Below, piece after piece: positions 8,369 through 17,195 of a stretch of DNA of 64,000 nt (the stretch's first letter is position 1; each line of letters opens with the position of its first letter). Below the pieces are notes generated by a model. That model had not been told where the DNA came from. It made no database searches and saw only the letters and a list, made by a program, of their open reading frames with translations. The translations under genes and the position numbers were made by a program. Source of the stretch: Pseudomonas grandcourensis (lineage in GTDB: Bacteria > Pseudomonadota > Gammaproteobacteria > Pseudomonadales > Pseudomonadaceae); assembly GCF_039909015.1 (NCBI RefSeq), contig NZ_CP150919.1:3386501-3450500 (forward strand). The letters run 5' to 3'.

Positions 8369-8950
8369 CTAACGCAGTCCGTCTTCGCCCTTTACGTCGG
8401 AGGCAGCGAGACCGCCCAATCGTGCATGTATTCGTCCGCCTGTAGCCATGGCTAGGCCAAAGGCAATTTCGCCACGGCGAGGGCCATCCCATACAGTCAT
8501 TTCAGCAACGCCGAAATGGCTACGAACGTATGCAGCTTGGATATGCCCTAGTGGGATCATCACTCGGCAGCCTGGGCCGCCAATAGTTTTGGCCGCAGGA
8601 ACTATCGCCTTCGGGTTGCCTAGCGCTTCGCGCATTGCCCAGCCACCTGCTTCGTGCCATACGGCGCCGTGCTCTAACTCACCGTCTTCACCAACGATTG
8701 CGCCCTTGCCATAGGCCTGTACGTGTTTAGCTCCGCCCAGGGTTTGGATCAGTTGCTCCGACAGCTCTGCGCCTAAAGCTCGCAGTTCCTGCATAAACGG
8801 CAGCAAGTCTTCTACATACTTACCTGCGTAAGGATTGGCGACCACCGCGGTGGCTACTGCAATCCGCAGCGGGGCTGACAAACGAGGCCCGCCCTCGTGG
8901 AATACCTCTTCAACGTCCAGCTTGACCTTACGAACCATCACAAGCGACAT
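8369..8950 (-). CDS. Amino acid synthesis (AA_synth, PF06684) family protein
   Basis: The 193-residue protein matches the AA_synth family in length and in its conserved segments (RIAVATAVVANPYAGKYVED, AIVGEDGELEHGAVWHE, GGPGCRVMIPLGH). The family name comes from early genetic work; no reaction is firmly established, and members often sit in catabolic clusters with FAH-type hydrolases. The ATG follows a strong GGAGG. It is the first gene of the minus-strand unit, divergent from the FAH gene across a 124-bp promoter region. Its role here is unknown, but the position suggests a pathway enzyme. Confidence 0.8.
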   Translation of the reverse strand: MSLVMVRKVKLDVEEVFHEGGPRLSAPLRIAVATAVVANPYAGKYVEDLLPFMQELRALGAELSEQLIQTLGGAKHVQAYGKGAIVGEDGELEHGAVWHEAGGWAMREALGNPKAIVPAAKTIGGPGCRVMIPLGHIQAAYVRSHFGVAEMTVWDGPRRGEIAFGLAMATGGRIHARLGGLAASDVKGEDGLR

Positions 8951-9074
8951 GCGTAACCTCCAGAACCGAGAGCCTCATGGGCTCGCTATTTTTTAAACCG
9001 GCCTTTTGCATTATGCATTTAATGATGTATGGTGCAAGAAGTTAGTTTTTATGCACAAAAATAGGAGAGGCAAG
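8951..9074. promoter_or_regulatory. Divergent promoter region with putative GntR operators
   Basis: This intergenic region separates the AA_synth and FAH genes. It contains the near-palindrome TGCATTATGCA (9007-9017) and TTTTATGCACAAAA (9047-9060). The latter differs at one base from TTTTATGCGCAAAA at 13162-13175, next to the FCD-type GntR gene. A common repressor for both divergent units is therefore likely. Confidence 0.55.
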
Positions 9075-9926
9075 ATGAAGCTGATTTCGTACCGTAAAGA
9101 AGGAGAAGCCCATTTCGGTGCCGTGTCCGGTGACGGAGTGGTTGAACTGACCAACCGTTTCTCGGAAGTGCCAGATCTCGCGACTTTTCTGAGCAACCCG
9201 TCCTTGCTTCAGGAGGCGCGCAAGATTATTGATGCTGCGCAGCCTGACTACCCATTCTCGAGTATCCAGTTGGAATCAGTGATACCCAATCCTGGAAAGG
9301 TGATTTGCGTAGGCATTAACTATGTTGCTCACGCTGAAGAGGCGGGCCGAAAGGTCGGCGAGTTTCCAGTGATTTTTCAGCGTTTCGCCGAAACTCTTTT
9401 GCCCCACGGCGAACCACTGGTTAGACCTCAAGTCTCAGAGCAATTTGATTTCGAGGCCGAATTGGCGGTTGTGATCGGGAAAGGTGGTGCACATATCGAT
9501 CCGGCGGACGCGATGGATCACGTTGCGGGTTACACCTGCTTCAACGATGCCAGCGTCCGCGATTGGCAGTTCCATACGCACCAGTACGGTATGGGTAAGA
9601 CCTTCAGAAAAACGGGTGCTCTGGGGCCTTGGCTCGTTCCGGCATCGGAAATTTCAGACTACCGAAAGCTAGTTGTGCGGGGGGTACTTAACGGCGAGCA
9701 ACTGCAGGAAGGCAGCCTTTCGGAGCTGGCATTCGACATTCCTCATTTGATTTCGTATGTATCGAAAGCGCTTTCATGGAACCCTGGAGATATTCTGGCA
9801 ACTGGTACTCCGAGCGGCATTGGCTTCAAACGCAATCCACCGATTTTTCTGAAGCCAGGTGATGTTTTTGAAGTGGTGATTACTGAGATTGGCACGCTGT
9901 CGAATGGTGTTATTGACGAAGTCTAA
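9075..9926 (+). CDS. Fumarylacetoacetate hydrolase (FAH) family protein
   Basis: The 283-residue protein has the FAH catalytic domain in its C-terminal three quarters. Metal-binding acidic residues lie in FDFEAELAVVIGKGG, and GYTCFNDASVRDWQ and ATGTPSGIG are family hallmarks. Such enzymes hydrolyse C-C bonds of acylpyruvates or isomerise and decarboxylate ring-fission acids. The ATG at 9075 follows AGGAGAGGCAAG; the longer upstream frame lacks a good site. It heads a plus-strand unit with a VOC dioxygenase-like protein and a flavoprotein hydroxylase, which places it after ring cleavage. Confidence 0.9.
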   Translation: MKLISYRKEGEAHFGAVSGDGVVELTNRFSEVPDLATFLSNPSLLQEARKIIDAAQPDYPFSSIQLESVIPNPGKVICVGINYVAHAEEAGRKVGEFPVIFQRFAETLLPHGEPLVRPQVSEQFDFEAELAVVIGKGGAHIDPADAMDHVAGYTCFNDASVRDWQFHTHQYGMGKTFRKTGALGPWLVPASEISDYRKLVVRGVLNGEQLQEGSLSELAFDIPHLISYVSKALSWNPGDILATGTPSGIGFKRNPPIFLKPGDVFEVVITEIGTLSNGVIDEV

Positions 9927-9966
9927 GCGTTGCCCTCTACACAATCATAAAAACTGGAGGTTCCAA

Positions 9967-10527
9967 ATGTCCGCATTACCTAAAATCAATTTCACCCACT
10001 CTGGTGTGTTTTGCGAAGACCTCGACCGGATGGTTGATTTTTACTGCCGCACCTTGGGTTTCATCGTAAGTGACAAGGGGGTCGCTTCTACAGGTCACCG
10101 TTTGTTCTTCATGACTCAGAACCCTGAGTTACATCATCAGGTCGTTCTCTTTGACGGAAAACCAGTCGACCTACCGTTCAACCCGATCAATCAGCTTTCG
10201 TTTCTCCTGGACTCCCTCGACGACCTGAAAACGTACTATCAATTCGCCAAGAAAAGCGGAATTGAAGGGATTGCACAGGTGGATCACGGCAACGCTTGGT
10301 CGATGTACTTCAAAGATCCTGAAGGCAATCCCATCGAAATGTATGTCGATGCGCCGTTCTACACCGCACAACCTTGCAAGGAACCGCTGGATCTCGAGAT
10401 GCCGACTGAGGCTATCCTCGCCCAGACCGAGGCTATGTGTAAGCGCCGTCCCGGTTTCCAGACTCGCGAGCAATGGAAGGAATCCATACGGGCGAAGATC
10501 GAAGAGCAGCGCGTTCGTATCGGCTAA
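9967..10527 (+). CDS. VOC-superfamily protein, probable extradiol ring-cleavage dioxygenase
   Basis: This 186-residue vicinal-oxygen-chelate protein has two beta-alpha-beta-beta-beta modules. Candidate iron ligands are His in NFTHSG (about residue 13), His in ELHHQ (about 59-60) and Glu in GNPIEMYVD (about 122), the 2-His-1-carboxylate set of type I extradiol dioxygenases. Single-domain members are shorter than the two-domain catechol 2,3-dioxygenases. The ATG follows CTGGAGG. Its position between a hydroxylase and an FAH hydrolase supports ring cleavage, although a glyoxalase-type or isomerase role is possible. Confidence 0.8.
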   Translation: MSALPKINFTHSGVFCEDLDRMVDFYCRTLGFIVSDKGVASTGHRLFFMTQNPELHHQVVLFDGKPVDLPFNPINQLSFLLDSLDDLKTYYQFAKKSGIEGIAQVDHGNAWSMYFKDPEGNPIEMYVDAPFYTAQPCKEPLDLEMPTEAILAQTEAMCKRRPGFQTREQWKESIRAKIEEQRVRIG

Positions 10528-10652
10528 TGACATTTGGAAGGGCTATATAGCCTGCTCCAATCAGTGGTCGTTGAAGCCTGGTTGATGGGGGCGCAAAAGT
10601 CTGCTCATCAACCAGAAGTCGCAGTAGAGAAAAACAAAAAGCGGAGTTGACG

Positions 10653-12299
10653 ATGGACTACGATGTCATCATTGTTGGAATGGGGCCAGTGGGTGCTCTG
10701 TGCGCAAATCTCGCCGGCATGTGGGGGCTAAGCGCTCTCGTCGTGGATAAGTCCGAGACGGTGTACACCAACCCTAGGGCTATGGGTTTTGATCACGAAG
10801 TGATGCGTGTGTTCGGCAACATTGGGTTGGCCGATGACATTGCTGAGCATGTCATGCCGTATCGTCCTTCGGAGTACCGTACCACCGGTTCTCAGTTGAT
10901 CAAACGCATTGACGCCGCCAAACCTCCCTATCCGCTGGGTTGGGCGCCTAACTATGTCTTCTCACAGCCCCCCGTCGAGCGCGCCCTACGCAGTAAAATT
11001 GCGGATATGAAGTCCGTCACCGTGGAACTCGGTTCAGAGGTTCTGTCGGTAGATTCCAAAGGTTCACAGGCGGTTGTTCGCATCCAGGCCAAGGATGGAA
11101 CCGAGCGCACAGTCACTGCGGACTATGTGTTGGCGTGTGACGGAGGCACCAGTCCAATCCGTACCCGTCTAGGGTTGAAAATGGAGGATCTAGCCTTCGA
11201 CGAGCCATGGCTCGTGGTTGACGTAATCCTCAACGAAGGGGCGGGCGAGCATCTACCAAAGACCAACGTGCAATTTTGCGAGTTGGCCAGGCCATGTACC
11301 TTTGTCGTCGGGCCGGGTCAGCATCGACGTTGGGAATTCATGATTAACCCTGACGAACAGCCGACGGAAATCTCACAACCCGAAGCGATCAAAAAGCTGA
11401 TCGCCCGTTGGTTGCCTGAGGGCGACTATCAGCTGTGGCGTGCCTCTGCCTACCGATTCCATGCACTGATTCTGGAGCAGTGGAAGTCCGACCGGGTGTT
11501 TTTCCTCGGGGATGCAGCGCACATGACACCCCCCTTTCTGGCACAAGGCATGTGCCAAGGGATTCGCGACGCATTGAATCTGGTCTGGAAACTGGCGCTT
11601 GTTAAAGGAGGCCTAGCTTCTCCGGCGTTCCTGAATACCTACCAGACCGAGCGTATTCCCCATGTCCGCCAAACTACGATGGCGGCAAAAGAATTCGGTG
11701 GTGTCATTTGCGAGCGTGACAGCGAGAAAGCCGCTATCCGCGATGCGCGCTTGATTCAGCAGATGAAGGAAAACCCGGGAGGCACCATCAGGCAATCGCT
11801 GATTCCTGGCTTGAACCAAGGCTTCGTCGCCAATGTTCCACCTGCCGGCGAGCTGTTTCCGCAACCGATGGTCATCAACCATGCCGGCAAGAAGGCACTG
11901 CTGGATGAGTTTACCGGACAGTCCTTTCGAGTGGTCATTGCGCCAGGGTTCGACGCCAGCGCGCTATTAAGATGTCTGCGAAGTAGCCAATCGCTGAAAG
12001 GTCTGCCTATCCAGGTCGTTCGGTTAGTCAGTTCCCAACAGTCTGGCACACGCGCTGTTGATGATTACGAAGAGGTTGACGGCGTGCTGGCCGAATGGCT
12101 GGAGCGTCGTGGCTGCAATGTGGTCATCGTGCGGCCGGATCACTACGTTTACGGCGGGGCAGTCACTGTCGCCTGGGCGATGGAGATGCTTGAGGGCATG
12201 GAGCTTGCGTTGTGGTGCAAAGAACCTGAGCAGGCTCTGCAGAGTAGTGGCGGCGCTTGCGATAAGACTATCAGGTTTGCGCAAGCGATACCCTTGTAA
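10653..12299 (+). CDS. FAD-dependent aromatic hydroxylase, MhpA-like
   Basis: This is a 548-residue class A flavoprotein monooxygenase. GMGPVG near the N terminus binds FAD, CDGGTSPIR is the DG motif, and FLGDAAHMTPPFLAQGM is the GD motif that binds the FAD ribityl chain. The overall pattern resembles 3-(3-hydroxyphenyl)propionate hydroxylase. It should insert a hydroxyl group into a phenolic ring with NAD(P)H and oxygen, giving a catechol for the neighbouring VOC protein. GCGGAG precedes the ATG at 10653. A second, TfdB-like hydroxylase lies at 38283. Substrate unknown. Confidence 0.88.
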   Translation: MDYDVIIVGMGPVGALCANLAGMWGLSALVVDKSETVYTNPRAMGFDHEVMRVFGNIGLADDIAEHVMPYRPSEYRTTGSQLIKRIDAAKPPYPLGWAPNYVFSQPPVERALRSKIADMKSVTVELGSEVLSVDSKGSQAVVRIQAKDGTERTVTADYVLACDGGTSPIRTRLGLKMEDLAFDEPWLVVDVILNEGAGEHLPKTNVQFCELARPCTFVVGPGQHRRWEFMINPDEQPTEISQPEAIKKLIARWLPEGDYQLWRASAYRFHALILEQWKSDRVFFLGDAAHMTPPFLAQGMCQGIRDALNLVWKLALVKGGLASPAFLNTYQTERIPHVRQTTMAAKEFGGVICERDSEKAAIRDARLIQQMKENPGGTIRQSLIPGLNQGFVANVPPAGELFPQPMVINHAGKKALLDEFTGQSFRVVIAPGFDASALLRCLRSSQSLKGLPIQVVRLVSSQQSGTRAVDDYEEVDGVLAEWLERRGCNVVIVRPDHYVYGGAVTVAWAMEMLEGMELALWCKEPEQALQSSGGACDKTIRFAQAIPL

Positions 12300-12302
12300 G
12301 GA

Positions 12303-12328
12303 GCAGTACGCCCTTTGCTTCGTACTGC
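12303..12328 (+). terminator. Hairpin between convergent hydroxylase and GntR genes
   Basis: GCAGTACG (12303-12310) pairs with CGTACTGC (12321-12328), just after the hydroxylase stop. No T run follows directly, so its use as a terminator is only probable. Confidence 0.45.
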
Positions 12329-12444
12329 CCACGAAAGCAGTTGCGAGGTGAAGGGTTTTTTGTGGGATACGTTAAATGCAGCTGTCGATGACGCGTGGCA
12401 ACGTCATCGAGCCGGAAACCCGAAACCAGTGGCAGGTCGATGAT

Positions 12445-13128
12445 TTACTGAAGCGTAGCTTGTTGACGCTCGATGGCTTCTACGGTTCGACCCAAGGTGT
12501 TTTGGATGTGATCGCGTAAGAGCGTCACAGCTTTTGAGTCTCGTGCCAGAGCAGCATCCATCAACTCTTGATGCTCATTTCCCTTATGTCTTGGAGTGAT
12601 CCGCTGCTTGGCGGAAAAGCGCCTGTAGCGCTCTGCTCTGTCGAATAGAGAGTCGATCATCTTTAGCATCAGCGGTGATGGACATGCCGCAAACAGCGCG
12701 AAGTGGAAGGCCTTATGCCGGGTAGACCACTCATCGTCGAGTGCGAGTACGCCACTTCCCAGTTTTTTCTCAATCAGATTCAAACGGTGAAACGCACCCA
12801 GTACATCGGCTTCCCAGGCATCGTCGCCAAACTGGATGGCATCACTTAGCGCTTCGCACTCGAGCAGGCAGCGCATCCGCGTAATGTCACGGAAGTCGGT
12901 AGTGGAGATCGGTGCGACCCTGAACCCCTTGTTGTCGCTGGCTTCTACGACACCGTCCTGGGTCAGTCGATTAAGCGCTTCACGAATGGGGGAGCTGCTG
13001 AGCCCATAGGTTTTGGACAGTTCGGCAACCTTGAGTTTTTCGCCCGGGGCCAGTTCGCAGCAAACAATCGCTTTTTTCATCTTCGTCAGCGCGACATCGA
13101 TTAGCGGACTGCCGGGGGAGGTGATCAT
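12445..13128 (-). CDS. GntR-family regulator, FCD (FadR) type
   Basis: The 227-residue protein has an N-terminal winged helix (LKVAELSKTYGLSSSPIREALNRLTQDGVV, residues about 32-61) and an all-helical FCD effector domain in the remainder. The FCD acidic/His metal pattern appears in the ECEALSD, RHKAFHFALF and NEHQELMDA segments. Members repress catabolic operons until an organic acid binds. It is convergent with the hydroxylase and divergent from the gene at 13554. Several inverted repeats stand in the 425-bp region before it, so autoregulation and control of both cluster-1 units are likely. Confidence 0.9.
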   Translation of the reverse strand: MITSPGSPLIDVALTKMKKAIVCCELAPGEKLKVAELSKTYGLSSSPIREALNRLTQDGVVEASDNKGFRVAPISTTDFRDITRMRCLLECEALSDAIQFGDDAWEADVLGAFHRLNLIEKKLGSGVLALDDEWSTRHKAFHFALFAACPSPLMLKMIDSLFDRAERYRRFSAKQRITPRHKGNEHQELMDAALARDSKAVTLLRDHIQNTLGRTVEAIERQQATLQ

Positions 13129-13553
13129 GGTCGGAGCTTCCTGGAATTTGCACTAAACGGATTTTATGCGCAAAACGCCATTTAGTGCAAATGGCTAATG
13201 CCTGAATTGCGCATAAATTTCCCCGCGCCGCAAGCATAAAATAGTTAGCGACTCTGCCGGACGCTCTAATTCGCCTTCTATCTCTACAGCGCCCACCTGT
13301 ATCCCCTCCCGATTCTTTCCTTACCTCCTGAACGTTCCGTCGTTTGAGCCCCCAACCGGGTGGCACCGTATGCCGCCTCCACATCTCGCCCGTATCTACG
13401 CAACGAATACTTGCCCTCGAGAATCTTCTTGACTTTAAATTTGCCCAGGATTACGTTTTGTGCACAAAGACACATTAAGTGCATTAAACACGTTAATACG
13501 CATAGTTGTCTTGGCTTACATCGATCCCGAACCCAAGGTTCAAGAGGCGTGTG
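13129..13553. promoter_or_regulatory. Divergent regulatory region with several putative GntR operators
   Basis: No gene is supported in these 425 bp. The region holds ATTTGCACTAAA (13146-13157) and its exact reverse complement TTTAGTGCAAAT (13181-13192). Between and beyond them are TTTTATGCGCAAAA (13162-13175), TTGCGCATAAA (13207-13217) and the perfect 12-bp palindrome TTTGTGCACAAA (13457-13468). These flank the starts of the GntR gene and of the plus-strand export unit. Confidence 0.65.
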
Positions 13554-13970
13554 ATGAAAACGAAGCGGGTTCTCGAGTTGGCGGACGCTGAATTGATGCT
13601 CTTGGCTGCCATGGAAAAAGCCACCAAGGAGAGCTGGAAGGTATCCATGGCCGTGGTCGATGAGGCGGGTTGCTTAATGACGTTCAGAAGACTTGATGGC
13701 GCATCCGTCTCGTCTGTCCAAACGGCCATTGATAAAGCCCGCAGCGCTGCAGTCACGCGCCGGCCAACCAAGTTTTTTGAGGAGATGGTCGCTGAAGGCC
13801 GATCCGGCGCTTCGAGGATTCACGGCGTCTTTGCCATCGAAGGCGGCCTTCCAATCGTTGTTGAGGGTGAAGTCGTAGGCGGGTTTGCCGTCAGCGGGTT
13901 GAAGTCGCAACTGGATATCGTCCTCGTGGAGGCCGGCTTGCAAGCATTGGCCGCGCATCTGGAACGATAA
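13554..13970 (+). CDS. GlcG/HbpS-like heme-binding family protein
   Basis: This 138-residue protein fits PF03928 (GlcG/HbpS). VSMAVVDEAGCLMTFRRLDG (about residues 23-42), AIDKARSAAVTRRPT and GGLPIVVEGEVVGGFAVSG are the family's typical segments. Relatives bind heme or a cobalamin-like cofactor, or have no known ligand, and are common in glycolate and aromatic catabolic operons. The ATG at 13554 follows AAGAGGCGTGTG; the longer frame from 13506 has no such site. It is the first gene after the operator-rich region. Its function here is not known. Confidence 0.78.
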   Translation: MKTKRVLELADAELMLLAAMEKATKESWKVSMAVVDEAGCLMTFRRLDGASVSSVQTAIDKARSAAVTRRPTKFFEEMVAEGRSGASRIHGVFAIEGGLPIVVEGEVVGGFAVSGLKSQLDIVLVEAGLQALAAHLER

Positions 13971-14077
13971 GGCGGGAAACAAAGGCGCTCGGAGCGTTAT
14001 GCAGCACCCCGATGTATTCGCAGCCAATGCTGCGAGTGGATGACCTTTTACAAAAACAAAAAAACAGGAACATCTCC

Positions 14078-15730
14078 ATGAAAACAGCCAACCAGCGGCT
14101 CTGCCCGTTGCCGGTTTCCAGCATCGCCTGCGCGATTAGCGCAACGGTACTGTTGGGCCTTTCAACGCCATCGCAAGCCTTCCAGATCGACACCGGCAAT
14201 CCCGATCTTTCGGCGACCTGGGATAACACGATCAAGTACAGCAATGCGTGGCGGGTGAACAAGCTCGATAGCAAGGTTGCGGCCGGCCCTGGCACTTCCA
14301 ACAGCAATCCCAACCTGGACGATGGCGACCGAAATTTCAGTCGAGGCCTCATCTCCAATCGTCTGGATGTCTTGTCCGAATTAGACATCAAATACAAGGA
14401 CGTCGGGGCCCGCCTCAGCGCAGCGTCCTGGTACGACAACGTCTACAGCCATGACAATGATAACAACTCACCGGCCACCGCCAACTCCGTGAGCGTCGAT
14501 CACGATCAGTTCACCAGTGACACTCGTCGCGTCCATGAAACGAGTACTGAAATCCTCGATGCCTTCGTCTATGGCTCGAAGGAAATCGGCAGTACCTCGT
14601 TGTCCGGGCGGTTGGGGCAGTTCACGCAAATCTACGGTGAAAGCCTGTTCTTTGGTGCCAACGGTATTGCCAATGCGCAGTCCACGGTTGATCTCGTAAA
14701 GCTGCAATCGGTGCCGGGGTCTCAGTTTAAAGAGATTCTGATGCCGACCAAGCAGGTGTCCGGTAACTGGCAGTTGAGCGATACGGTCAGTGTCGGTGCC
14801 TATTACCAATTTGAGTGGAATAAAACTCGTCTTCCTGCAGCAGGAAGCTATTTCAGCGGCGCGGATTTCGTCGGCGAGGGGGGCGAACGGGTATTTTTTC
14901 CTACTGGCCCGCTACTTCACGGCAAGGACATCGATGCCAAGGACTCAGGCCAATTTGGCGCTCAGGTGAAATTCGCTATCGAGGACTGGGAGTTCGGTTT
15001 ATACGCCGCGAAGTATCACGAAAAAACCCCTGTATTTTACTTCCGGCCGGCTGCGCTTGTCCCCGGTGCAGATGACACGTTCATCAACGTTTATCCCGAG
15101 GATATCAAGGTGTTCGGGGCGAGTTTCAGCACCTTGGTCGGCGAAGCTAATATAGCCGGCGAAACGTCTATTCGCGTCGACACCCCATTGGCGGGAGTCG
15201 GCGGAACAATCATTACCGGACTGGATTCTGATAATGATTCCAACCCGGCGTACCCGATTGGCCGGTCGTGGCATGCCCAAGTGTCGATGGTCAATGTCTA
15301 CGGCGGATCAGCACTCTGGGACGGCGCTTCTTTGATCGGTGAGCTTGCGTTTAACCGCCGGCTGAGTGTGACCAAAAATGCCGATCAGCTGGATCCCAAC
15401 ACAACGCGCGACGCCTTCGCGCTGCGGTTCACCTTTGAGCCTCAGTACTTCCAAGTCTTCCCCGGGGTCGACATTCAAGCGCCAGTCACCATCGGCTACA
15501 ACCCATCCGGGCGTTCTTCAGTCACACCTCAGGCATTTGGCCCTGAGCACGGCGGGGATCTGACGCTAGGTCTCAAGGCGGATTACAAGAAGCAATGGTA
15601 TGCCTCTCTGAGCTACACCAATTTCTTTGGTGAGGCAGGCCCGGTCATCAACTCATCCAACTCATACACCTTCCAGCAAAACATGAAAGACAGAGATTTC
15701 GTGGCGTTTTCGATCCAGCGAACCTTTTAA
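14078..15730 (+). CDS. DUF1302 family outer-membrane protein
   Basis: The 550-residue protein has a signal peptide (residues about 1-35, ending near PSQAFQ) and a sequence rich in alternating polar and aromatic residues, ending in IQRTF, which suits an outer-membrane beta barrel. DUF1302 proteins are common in Pseudomonas and normally sit next to a DUF1329 gene, as here. The ATG at 14078 follows AGGAACATCTCC. It probably forms the outer-membrane part of a transport system with the three genes downstream. Its cargo is unknown; hydrophobic aromatic compounds are a reasonable guess. Confidence 0.85.
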   Translation: MKTANQRLCPLPVSSIACAISATVLLGLSTPSQAFQIDTGNPDLSATWDNTIKYSNAWRVNKLDSKVAAGPGTSNSNPNLDDGDRNFSRGLISNRLDVLSELDIKYKDVGARLSAASWYDNVYSHDNDNNSPATANSVSVDHDQFTSDTRRVHETSTEILDAFVYGSKEIGSTSLSGRLGQFTQIYGESLFFGANGIANAQSTVDLVKLQSVPGSQFKEILMPTKQVSGNWQLSDTVSVGAYYQFEWNKTRLPAAGSYFSGADFVGEGGERVFFPTGPLLHGKDIDAKDSGQFGAQVKFAIEDWEFGLYAAKYHEKTPVFYFRPAALVPGADDTFINVYPEDIKVFGASFSTLVGEANIAGETSIRVDTPLAGVGGTIITGLDSDNDSNPAYPIGRSWHAQVSMVNVYGGSALWDGASLIGELAFNRRLSVTKNADQLDPNTTRDAFALRFTFEPQYFQVFPGVDIQAPVTIGYNPSGRSSVTPQAFGPEHGGDLTLGLKADYKKQWYASLSYTNFFGEAGPVINSSNSYTFQQNMKDRDFVAFSIQRTF

Positions 15731-15754
15731 GCAAAATAAAGGCGGGCCCTGATA

Positions 15755-17107
15755 ATGACAAAAATTAAACTGCTGCTGCTTTCCACCCTGTCTATCTCAA
15801 TGTTTGCCAGCACCGCATTTGCGGCAGTGAGCCCTGAAGAGGCGGCGAAGCTAAAGACCACATTGACCCCAATGGGCGCCGAAAAAGCAGGCAATGCTGA
15901 AGGCTCCATTCCCGCCTGGACAGGCGGGTTGACGAAAGAAGTGGCAGGGGCGAAGTTGGGCGATATGCCGGCGGATCCATTCCCAGGCGAGAAGCCGGTG
16001 CTGCAAATTACCGCCAAGAACGCTGCACAGTACGCGGACAAGTTGAGTGAAGGCACGAAAGCCTTGCTGGCGAAATATCCCGACACCTTCCATCTGGATA
16101 TTTACCCGACTCACCGTACAGCCGCGGCACCTGACAGCGTTTATCAAAACACCTTCGCCAATGCGACCCGTTGTAAGACGACCAGCAACGGAATGTCGGT
16201 GGAGGGGTGCTTTGGCGGCATTCCATTCCCGATCCCTAAAACCGGCAACGAAGTCATCTGGAATTTCCTGCTTCGGGTAGAAGCGGAATCCATTCAGATG
16301 GGGTATGCCAACGTCATTGGCAATGCTGACGGAACTCGAACGCTGGCCAGCCGTGGCGTCGAGAACTGGCAGTACCCGTATTACTACAAGGACGGCGCCG
16401 CCGATAAATGGTCGGGGCAATACGCGCTGCTGCGTTTCTTGACCAACGAACCACCGTTCAAAGCCGGCGAGTCGTTAGTTACACACGACAGCATCAACGC
16501 CCAAGAACCACGTGAAGCCTGGCAATACCTGGTTGGCCAGCGTCGCGTGCGTCGTGCCCCGACCGTGGGTTACGACACGCCAGACTTCGTGGCTTCCGGT
16601 GCTAACTACTTCGATGAGGTGCATGGCTTCATCGGTCACCCGGATCGCTATGACTGGAAGCTGGTCGGCAAGAAAGAGTTGTACATCCCATACAACGACA
16701 ACAAATTCAACGCAGAAAAACGAGACGACGCCTTCGTGGCTAACCACCTCAATCCAGACAAAGTGCGGTGGGAACTCCATCGTGTCTGGGAGCTTGAGGC
16801 CACTGTTGCACCGGGCAAGCGCCATGCAGTGCCTAAACGCAAATTCTTCATCGATGAAGACAGTTGGACGGTCTCGCTGGTGGATGGTTACGACGCCGAA
16901 GGCAAACTGTGGCGTGTGTCCCAGGTGCTTCCATTCGTGGTGCCTTCCATACCGGCGGTGGTGGTGAAACCGGTTGTGATCTACAACCTGCAAGCCAAGA
17001 CGTACAGCGTCGTACAGAGTCTGAACGGCGAAACCTATAGCGTCATATCACGCAAACCCGAGAACTTCTTTACCGGTAATTCGGTAGCGTCTGGGTCGGT
17101 GCGCTGA
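15755..17107 (+). CDS. DUF1329 family periplasmic protein
   Basis: This 450-residue protein has a clear signal peptide (MTKIKLLLLSTLSISMFAST, cleavage after AFA) and the tryptophan- and tyrosine-rich body of DUF1329. Family members share a fold related to lipoprotein carriers and outer-membrane lipid shuttles, and are encoded beside DUF1302 barrels. Only 24 bp separate it from that gene. A periplasmic shuttle between the RND pump and the barrel is a plausible role. This is inferred from context, not seen directly. Confidence 0.85.
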   Translation: MTKIKLLLLSTLSISMFASTAFAAVSPEEAAKLKTTLTPMGAEKAGNAEGSIPAWTGGLTKEVAGAKLGDMPADPFPGEKPVLQITAKNAAQYADKLSEGTKALLAKYPDTFHLDIYPTHRTAAAPDSVYQNTFANATRCKTTSNGMSVEGCFGGIPFPIPKTGNEVIWNFLLRVEAESIQMGYANVIGNADGTRTLASRGVENWQYPYYYKDGAADKWSGQYALLRFLTNEPPFKAGESLVTHDSINAQEPREAWQYLVGQRRVRRAPTVGYDTPDFVASGANYFDEVHGFIGHPDRYDWKLVGKKELYIPYNDNKFNAEKRDDAFVANHLNPDKVRWELHRVWELEATVAPGKRHAVPKRKFFIDEDSWTVSLVDGYDAEGKLWRVSQVLPFVVPSIPAVVVKPVVIYNLQAKTYSVVQSLNGETYSVISRKPENFFTGNSVASGSVR

Positions 17108-17195
17108 GCCTCGCAACAACTTTTTCAAACTTGTGTTCCATGGACGCGGTGTCACTGGCGCGGCGTCCACTGAACCGCATCATCGAGGCTCGCAA

